DNA of 64,000 nucleotides from Streptomyces sp. VRA16 Mangrove soil (GTDB lineage: Bacteria; Actinomycetota; Actinomycetes; Streptomycetales; Streptomycetaceae): positions 620,001 to 684,000 of the forward strand of contig NZ_JAFVLN010000002.1 in NCBI RefSeq assembly GCF_017377775.1, written 5' to 3'. Both the position numbers and the translations under genes were made by a program. Each line of letters starts with the position of its first letter. Within the stretch, counting starts at the first letter, position 1. This document shows, piece by piece, positions 58,421 through 64,000 of the stretch. The notes under the pieces were generated by a model, which searched no databases, was not told the DNA's origin, and was given only the letters and a program-made list of their open reading frames with translations.

Positions 58421-58454
58421 GCGCCAGTGGCGCAATAGGTCCCCCCGTGGCGCA
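58421..58454. promoter_or_regulatory. Direct repeats upstream of AraC gene
   Basis: TGGCGCA occurs at 58428-58434 and 58448-58454, 20 bp apart, the spacing of AraC-type direct repeats. The first is part of the palindrome GCGCCAGTGGCGC (58421-58433). Confidence 0.55.
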
Positions 58455-58582
58455 CCGGGCCCCGGTCAGCGGCCCTCTCCACGACCTAGATTCGAAACAC
58501 GTCCGGCCCTCGGGAACGCCGGCGCACCCGGCACCTCGTCGCACTCTGCGGTGAACCAGACAAGGAATCCCTACCGTGCAAG

Positions 58583-58983
58583 ATGCCTCGTTGCGCCCCG
58601 CCAACGTCCTCCAAAGTCCTCGCCATCTTCAAGAGTCTTCGCGCGGCCTCGTACAACGAGGCGCTGCCGCGTGCCGCCCGTCAACTCCAGCCCTGCACAC
58701 TCGACATCGGGATCCATGAAGGCCCGCGCGAGATCGGTCTGTACGACTGAGACCTAGTCATTCCAGAGCGGCGTCCGGCGGCGAAGGCCGATCCGCGCCG
58801 CCGCATCCGGCGGACGGCGTGCTGATCGCGACCCCTGAGTTTCACCATCGTCGTTCGGGCCCGGGACCGCGCCGACGCGGCCGACACCTCAGCGCCCCGG
58901 TATCCGCCTGCCTGGTCCGCGACCTGCTCGGCGCACTCGCCGTGAAGGTCCGCGTCGCGGCGTCCGGCCTGACAACACCCTGA
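58583..58983 (+). pseudogene. Decayed NADPH-dependent FMN reductase
   Basis: The first 55 codons read SKVLAIFKSLRAASYNEALPRAA and end REIGLYD-stop, like the start of FMN reductases with the usual Gly of IxGSLR lost. Further on, in another frame, ADGVLIATPEF appears, the second flavodoxin-fold motif, and then a short LLGALAVKVR tail. Deletions and stops have removed the centre. It would have been the first gene of the operon under the AraC regulator. Confidence 0.65.
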
Positions 58984-59004
58984 TCTGATCGAGGAGATAC
59001 AGCC

Positions 59005-59520
59005 ATGTCCCGTCTTCCCCTGGTCGCGTCCGACACCCAGGAGCACGCGGCCGCCGGGCTGCTGGCCGCGGTCCAGAAGGCCTTCGGGGGCACCCACACC
59101 CTGGACATGCCCCGCACGATGGCCAACAGTCGGTTCGCACTGGAATTCAGCGGATCGCTGTCCACCGCGGTCCGCGAGCAGCTGGCGCTCCTGGTCGCCC
59201 AATACAACGGTTGCGACTACTGCCTCTCGATACACACCTACATCGCCACGAACCTGGCGGGTGTGTCGGCCGAGGAAGCGTACGACGCCCGGCCCGACCA
59301 CGGCTCAAGCGCCAAGGCCGCCGCGGCGATCACGCTGGCCAGCGCCGTCCTGGCCGCGCGCGGCGACATCGCCGACGCCGACCTGAAGTCCGCCCGCGAG
59401 GCGGGCCTGACCGATGGCGACATAGCCGAGGTCGTCGGGCACGTCGCGCTCAACGTCTTCACCAACTATTTCGACCGCGCCGCGGACACCGAGATCGACA
59501 CCAACATCGACACCGACTGA
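59005..59520 (+). CDS. AhpD-like carboxymuconolactone decarboxylase-family protein
   Basis: 171 residues with GAGGAG upstream. REQLALLVAQYNGCDYCLSIHTYIA near residue 53-77 has the CxxC of AhpD-like peroxidases, with His three residues on. Such proteins reduce peroxides or act as thiol-disulfide partners. It is the first intact gene of the operon. The C-terminal tail (DTEIDTNIDTD) is unusual and acidic. Confidence 0.9.
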   Translation: MSRLPLVASDTQEHAAAGLLAAVQKAFGGTHTLDMPRTMANSRFALEFSGSLSTAVREQLALLVAQYNGCDYCLSIHTYIATNLAGVSAEEAYDARPDHGSSAKAAAAITLASAVLAARGDIADADLKSAREAGLTDGDIAEVVGHVALNVFTNYFDRAADTEIDTNIDTD

Positions 59521-59657
59521 CCCGCCGTCCGCGCCGATCAGCACTGAGCCACCACATGGCCGGCGCCGCAGTCCTGTTGGTGCGGGGCGCCGGATACCAG
59601 CCCGGGGCGGATCCACCCCACCTTTCCCAGGCCTCCGCCGCTTCCCGAGGAGTACAG

Positions 59658-60044
59658 ATGCCCCAGATAAGCCCGCCGTTGCCGCCCTCCACCGCCGGGA
59701 CCGCCGCCGTCAAGGTGCAAGCCGCCGACACCGTGCGGCGCAACCGCGACGAATTCCTCACCGGCCGAGAGGAGATCGCGCCTTTCCTCACCCGTAAGGG
59801 GGCGCAGGAAAACGGCTACGTGCTGCGCAAGCAGCCGTGGGCGTCCGGCGACGACCGCATCGTCGTGCGGTTCCCGTACGAGTGGCACGACAAGACCGGC
59901 CGGCGCTACAGCAACTACGGCAACGAGCTGTGGGAGTTCGACGCCGACGGGTTGACGCGCCACCTTGAGGCGAGCACGAACCATGTGCCCACCGGCGGCT
60001 CGGAGCGCGTCATCCTCGGTCCGCGCAGATCGGAGGTCCGGTGA
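59658..60044 (+). CDS. DUF1348 protein with internal deletion
   Basis: 128 residues with CGAGGAG before the ATG. RRNRDEFLTGREEIAPFL near residue 29-46 and RFPYEWHDKTGRRYSNYGNE near 73-92 are the DUF1348 (NTF2-like) signatures. The N-terminus goes from AAVKVQAA directly to DTVRRNRDEF; intact members have about 20 more residues here (a W-N-x-R-D helix). So the protein may be inactive. Its stop overlaps the MFS start. Confidence 0.8.
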   Translation: MPQISPPLPPSTAGTAAVKVQAADTVRRNRDEFLTGREEIAPFLTRKGAQENGYVLRKQPWASGDDRIVVRFPYEWHDKTGRRYSNYGNELWEFDADGLTRHLEASTNHVPTGGSERVILGPRRSEVR

Positions 60045-61222
60045 TGTCCCTCGGTCGTGAGCACGTCGCCTGGGCCGCACTTGCGGCCATGACCGTCTCC
60101 TTCGGACTGAACTTCTCCGCGGGCGTCTTCTTCGCCCCCGCCGCCGACGAGTACGGCATGAACGTGGCGGCGCTCGCCACCGCGGCCGCCCTCGGCACCT
60201 TGCTGACCGGCCTCGTCCAGCCCTCCGTCGGCGTCCTGCTCGACCGGATCGGCGCCCGGTGGGTGCTGCTCGGCGGCCTGACCCTGATGTCGCTCGGCTA
60301 CCTGGCTCTCTCAGTGGTCCAGTCGACCTGGCAGTTCATCGCCGCGTTCACCGTGTTCGGGGGGCTCGGCTTCGCCGCCGCCTCCAGCCTCACCATCAGC
60401 ACCATGCTCGGCCGGATTCACGGTGACAAAGCGGGGCCCGCGCTGGCGCGTTCGGCGGTGGGAATCAACCTCGGGCAGCTCATCGCACCGTGGGCGGCGA
60501 CAGCCATGTTCGACCCCGTCGGCGTGCGGGCCGCGTACACGGCACTCGGTGCGGCCGGCCTGCTGGTGACGCTCGTCCTGGCCGTCCTGCTCCCTGCCGA
60601 ACAGCAGCCCCGTATGGCTCAGGATGAGCGCGGACGTGAACGGCTCACCGGCCGCGGCCGGATGCTGACCTCTTTCGGCCTCCATGCCGCCACCATGTAC
60701 GGCCTCGTCCTCCTGCTGCCCAAGCACGCCGTCGACCTGGGGCTCTCCGTGGTCGACGCCGGACGACTGGTCGTGCTCAGCGCGGCCGCGGCGGGCGCCA
60801 CATCCGCCGTGGTCGTACGCCTCCTGCGCAGGCACCGGCCGGAGAGCCTGCTGCGCGTCCTGCACACCCTGCGCGCGCTGTCCCTCCTGCTCGCGGTGCT
60901 CGTGACCGACGTGTGGGGGCTGGTCGCGGTCGCAGTGCTCTTCGGGATCTCCTCGTTTCCGGTGGTCCCGCTGACCATGGCCGTCCTGTCCCGAGGGCTC
61001 GACCCGACCCGTATGGGCCGCACCCTCGCGCCGGCCTGGGTCGTCCACCAGTTGTCCGCCGCCGCAGGGCTCGGACTGGCCGTGGTGATTCACGGCATCA
61101 CCGGCTCCTACCGCGGCAACTGGGGGATCGGCGTTGCCATGGCCGCCACGGCAGCCCTCCTCGTGAGCCCCCTCGTACGCCGCGTGCGCGCATCGCGTCG
61201 GCAGACCGAAGCACTGACCTGA
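60044..61222 (+). CDS. MFS transporter
   Basis: 392 residues with about 12 membrane helices. GVLLDRIGARWVLLGG (near residue 65) is the MFS A-motif. ATG 60044 has GGAGG seven bases upstream; GTG 60041 is an alternative. It overlaps the DUF1348 gene and so belongs to the same operon. It resembles efflux or organic-acid MFS proteins, and a role in exporting or importing the compound handled by the operon is likely. Confidence 0.9.
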   Translation: MSLGREHVAWAALAAMTVSFGLNFSAGVFFAPAADEYGMNVAALATAAALGTLLTGLVQPSVGVLLDRIGARWVLLGGLTLMSLGYLALSVVQSTWQFIAAFTVFGGLGFAAASSLTISTMLGRIHGDKAGPALARSAVGINLGQLIAPWAATAMFDPVGVRAAYTALGAAGLLVTLVLAVLLPAEQQPRMAQDERGRERLTGRGRMLTSFGLHAATMYGLVLLLPKHAVDLGLSVVDAGRLVVLSAAAAGATSAVVVRLLRRHRPESLLRVLHTLRALSLLLAVLVTDVWGLVAVAVLFGISSFPVVPLTMAVLSRGLDPTRMGRTLAPAWVVHQLSAAAGLGLAVVIHGITGSYRGNWGIGVAMAATAALLVSPLVRRVRASRRQTEALT

Positions 61223-61296
61223 CCCCGCGGCACCGCTCAGCCGCCCTCCTTCGACCGACCGCCCGTCAACGCAATCCGGAATGAGAGACGACCGAC

Positions 61297-62487
61297 ATGC
61301 CCAAGCACTCCGTCCGCCACGCCACCCTCGAGGTCCAGGGACAGCACGTCTTCTACCGAGAGGCCGGCGACCCTGCCAGGCCGACGCTCGTGCTCCTGCA
61401 CGGATTTCCCAGCAGCTCAGCCATGTTCCGCGACCTGATCACCGACCTCGCCGACGAGTATCACCTCGTGGCGCCCGACCACATTGGCTTCGGTCAGTCC
61501 GCGATGCCGACGACCGAGGAGTTCGACTACAGCTTCGACAGCCTCGCCGCCATCACGCTCGGCCTCCTGGACGCCCTCGGCCTGGACAGATTCGCCCTCT
61601 ACATCCACGACTACGGGGCGCCCATCGGCCTTCGCATCGCTTCTCGCCACCCCGAACGCGTGACCGCGCTCATCAGCCAGAGCGGCAACGCCTACCAAGA
61701 AGGCTTCACTCCGTTCTGGGACTTGCTGTTCGCCCACGCCAAGGACCGTGTCGCGAACGAGTCCGCAGTGCGCGAACTCCTCACCGCGTCGGCCACCGAG
61801 TGGCAGCACACCCACGGCGTGCCGGACACGCTCCGGGCGCAGCTGGACCCCGGCGCGTGGATGCTGGACCAGGCGTACCTGGACCGTCCCGGCAACAACG
61901 AGATCCAACTCGAGCTGTTCTGGGACTACCAGTTCAACCTCGACGGCTACCCCGCCTTCCAGGAGTACTTCCGCACCCACCAGCCGCCCGCCCTGATCGC
62001 CTGGGGCAAGAACGACGAGATCTTCGGCCCGGCCGGCGCCGAGGCGTTCGCCCGCGACCTGCCCGACGCGGAGATCCACCTCCTCGACGCCGGACACTTC
62101 GCCCTGGAGACCCACGGCCCCGAAATCGCCGCACTCATCCGCGACTTCCTCCGACGCAACGTGGCGAAGCCGCCCGTGCACCCGCCGCTCTCGCTCTACG
62201 GATTTCTGCGTCCGAAGCCGGAACGCGTCGACGACGTCCGGGCCCTGCTCACCTCTCTCGTCGCACCGACCCGCCAGGAAGAGGGCAATCTCGACTACCA
62301 CGTCCACGAGCACGAGGACGGGCGCTTCTTCCTCTACGAGGTCTGGCGCTCACAGGAAGACCTCGACCTGCACAACCAGTTTCCGCCGCTCCGCGCCTTC
62401 CTCGACCACCTCGACGACTACCTGGTCGCAGCTCCCGAGGGCTACTTCAACACCATGACGAGCCCCCACCCGTCCCTTGGCGGCTGA
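61297..62487 (+). CDS. Alpha/beta hydrolase fused to an ABM domain
   Basis: 396 residues. Residues 1-285 are an epoxide-hydrolase/haloalkane-dehalogenase-type alpha/beta hydrolase: HGFPSSSAMF (oxyanion), the nucleophile Asp in YIHDYGAPIG near 108 and the catalytic His in DAGHFALETHG near 268. Residues 300-390 (LYGFLRPKPERVDDVRALL; FFLYEVWRSQEDLDLH) form an antibiotic-biosynthesis-monooxygenase domain. The fusion suggests successive oxidation and hydrolysis of one small molecule. It ends the operon. Confidence 0.9.
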   Translation: MPKHSVRHATLEVQGQHVFYREAGDPARPTLVLLHGFPSSSAMFRDLITDLADEYHLVAPDHIGFGQSAMPTTEEFDYSFDSLAAITLGLLDALGLDRFALYIHDYGAPIGLRIASRHPERVTALISQSGNAYQEGFTPFWDLLFAHAKDRVANESAVRELLTASATEWQHTHGVPDTLRAQLDPGAWMLDQAYLDRPGNNEIQLELFWDYQFNLDGYPAFQEYFRTHQPPALIAWGKNDEIFGPAGAEAFARDLPDAEIHLLDAGHFALETHGPEIAALIRDFLRRNVAKPPVHPPLSLYGFLRPKPERVDDVRALLTSLVAPTRQEEGNLDYHVHEHEDGRFFLYEVWRSQEDLDLHNQFPPLRAFLDHLDDYLVAAPEGYFNTMTSPHPSLGG

Positions 62488-62572
62488 CTGTTTCGCGGAT
62501 GTAGCCGTGGACTGTGGCGGTGCCGTTCGGAGGTGCCTGACGCCAGACCGCGTCGCGTGGCGACAGCTCACG

Positions 62573-62594
62573 TACTATGTTTCATTCTGGAACA
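62573..62594 (+). promoter_or_regulatory. Possible promoter and operator of the HAD gene
   Basis: TACTAT (62573-62578) could be a -10. TGTTTCA-TTC-TGGAACA (62578-62594) is an inverted repeat with one mismatch, in a short AT-rich patch 25 bp before the start codon. Confidence 0.4.
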
Positions 62595-62618
62595 AAATAC
62601 GGTGAGGAGTGAGGTCCG

Positions 62619-63215
62619 ATGTTGGTACGCGACAAGCTGTCCCCGGACGGTGCGGCCTGTCTTCTGTTCGACTGGGACGGCACGCTCGTGGACAGCCAGG
62701 CGGCCAACTATCGCGCCATGGCCCAGACCCTTGCCGTAGAAGGTGTCGAGCTGGAGCAGGACTGGTTCGACAGCCGGACGGGCCTTTCCTCGGCCGATAT
62801 GATCACGGCGCTTGCGGCAGAGCGTTCCTTGCGGCTGACCCGGACCGTTCCCGAGCTCGTAGCCAAACGCGACGAACTCTTCTTGAGCGTTGCACACACG
62901 GTGCGCCCGCACGCGCGTGTCCAAGCGGTTGTGGAACAGGCCGCGGGCCGGATTCCCGTGGCCGTCGCCTCGGGCAGCACCCGCGCGATGATCGACGCGG
63001 CACTTCGCCACCAGCCGTTCAGTGAGACCTTCGACCTCATCGTCACCCGCGATGACGTGGAGCGGGGCAAGCCGGCACCCGACATCTTCCTCACCGCGGC
63101 GCGGAGACTCGGGGTCCAGCCGCGTGCCTGCCTGGTGTACGAGGACAGCGATGAGGGCATCGCCGCAGCTGAGGCTGCCGGCATGCGCGTCATCGACGTC
63201 CGTCCCTACCGCTGA
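62619..63215 (+). CDS. HAD-family phosphatase (beta-phosphoglucomutase-like)
   Basis: 198 residues with GAGGAGTGAGG upstream. CLLFDWDGTLVDSQ near residue 14-27 is the DxDG motif I, ASGSTRAMID near 118 motif II, GKPAPDIFLTAARRLG near 149-164 motif III and YEDSDEGIAAAEAAGM near 171 motif IV. It belongs to subgroup I phosphatases/phosphoglucomutases. The substrate is unknown. Confidence 0.92.
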   Translation: MLVRDKLSPDGAACLLFDWDGTLVDSQAANYRAMAQTLAVEGVELEQDWFDSRTGLSSADMITALAAERSLRLTRTVPELVAKRDELFLSVAHTVRPHARVQAVVEQAAGRIPVAVASGSTRAMIDAALRHQPFSETFDLIVTRDDVERGKPAPDIFLTAARRLGVQPRACLVYEDSDEGIAAAEAAGMRVIDVRPYR

Positions 63216-63513
63216 CCGAGCGGTGGCCTCCCTCCGCTCCGAGTCGGTTCTGGCTGCTGTCCCTCGCCCTGATCCCATCAGCTTGTCCTACCGTTCCAGC
63301 GCGGGCCAGGCCGGTTGTTCGCAGGATCGGTGAGCCCGAGGACTCCCGGGTATGGCAGTCAGCTCGTCGCTGTCCAATGGCTGAAAGAACGTGGCCACCC
63401 GGAGCCCTGACGGTCACAACCGCTCATGGGGATGAGCGACTTGATCGCTGTGTACGACAACGTCGGCAGGGCCGTCTGCGGGATCGCAGAAGGAACAGCT
63501 GACGGAAGCGGCC

Positions 63514-64000
63514 ATGTTCACGATCTGGGCGGGGGTCGACATCGGCAAGGAGCATCACCACTGCGTGGTGCTCGACGCCCGGGGGGAACGGTGGCTGTCG
63601 CACCGCGTCGGCAACGACGAGCCCGAGCTGCTGGAACTCATCCGGGAGGTGCTCGCCCTCGCCGATCCGGATGAAGTGCTGTGAGCGGTGGACGCCAACC
63701 GCGGCAGCGCCGCTCTGCTCATCGGGCTCCTGCTCGATGCCGGACAGCGGGGCCTACCTGACCGGTCCTCGGCCGACCACCGCGGTCAGGGCAGGACCGA
63801 TGCCAAGGACGCCCGCGTCCTTGCTGATCAAGCTCGCTTGCGCCAGGACCTGGGACAGCTGCGGCCTGGCGACGAAGTCTCCGTCGATCTGCGCATCCTC
63901 GCCGGTCGCCGCCTCGACCTCGTCAACGACCGCATCCGGCTCCAGGAATCGCCAGCCCACCATCCCCTGCCACGTCGGGAAACCATCGAACGTCCCGCGA
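63514..64000 (+). pseudogene. IS110-family transposase with in-frame stop, cut by window edge
   Basis: WAGVDIGKEHHHCVVLDARG (near residue 5) contains the first Asp of the DEDD RuvC-like domain, and later QGRTDAKDARVLADQARL and LRPGDEVSVDLRIL are typical IS110. Codon 57 is TGA where the family has Trp, and the AGQRGLPDRSS region is short compared with the family, so the copy is inactive or nearly so. The gene-free 63216-63513 upstream would include the left end of the element, where IS110 elements encode their bridge RNA. Confidence 0.75.

Overview
The window is high-GC DNA with a strong bias for G or C at third codon positions, GTG/TTG starts and GGAGG-type ribosome binding sites. The gene families present (purine/glyoxylate block, SNF2-SWIM pair, GH46 chitosanase, LuxR/TetR/PadR regulators) point to a Streptomyces chromosome. 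Roughly the first 40 kb reads like conserved core or arm sequence. From about 40.3 kb onward it is an accessory region with an island, insertion-sequence fragments and pseudogenes.

Layout. 0-13.8 kb holds small metabolic and hypothetical genes (HAD-like, cytidine-deaminase-like, SWIM and SNF2 proteins, histidine phosphatase, thioesterase, NmrA/AraC pair, GNAT), then a GH89 alpha-N-acetylglucosaminidase and a GH46 chitosanase. 13.9-27.6 kb is a purine-to-glycerate block. It has two NCS2 permeases around an 8-oxoguanine-deaminase-type amidohydrolase, then uricase, HIU hydrolase and OHCU decarboxylase (urate to S-allantoin), a regulator, hydroxypyruvate isomerase, tartronate-semialdehyde reductase, catalase and glyoxylate carboligase. 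Allantoinase, allantoicase and ureidoglycolate enzymes are not in the window, so the two halves of the pathway are joined by genes elsewhere. Catalase probably removes the peroxide made by uricase: the uricase and catalase promoters share a TCAACA-N3-TGTTGA operator. The hyi-glxR and gcl promoters share tandem TTCCG-N5-CGGAA-like boxes.

27.9-40.3 kb has a zinc-ribbon protein, GNAT, two acyl-CoA synthetases, two ABC-F ATPases (the first with a long leader carrying a nine-codon uORF and a hairpin), a GAF-LuxR regulator, LysE-type exporter, winged-helix protein and CorA.

40.1-52.7 kb is a roughly 12-kb segment bounded by about 450-bp direct repeats that contain the 3' end of corA and GGGGAG-type short repeats. 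It looks like an integrated element whose integrase has been lost. Its cargo is an MFS transporter, a cysteine-type sulfatase, PadR, the formylglycine-generating enzyme that would activate the sulfatase, a GH3 glycosidase, two TetR regulators, an amino-acid permease and a nitrilase-family amidase.

52.7-64 kb is mixed. It carries a secreted peptidoglycan-binding protein, transposase remnants (IS1182-, IS630-, IS5- and IS110-like), a divergent DJ-1/GlxA-AraC pair, a small monooxygenase-like protein behind a consensus repressible promoter, and an AraC-controlled detoxification-like operon. That operon has a decayed FMN-reductase gene, an AhpD-like protein, a DUF1348 protein with an internal deletion, an MFS transporter and a hydrolase-ABM fusion.

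The most unusual feature is a gene-free stretch (24858-25185) between two convergent genes that folds into five consecutive long hairpins, including a 14-bp stem closing a branched domain. It is reported as a candidate structured RNA. No rRNA, tRNA or CRISPR array was seen.
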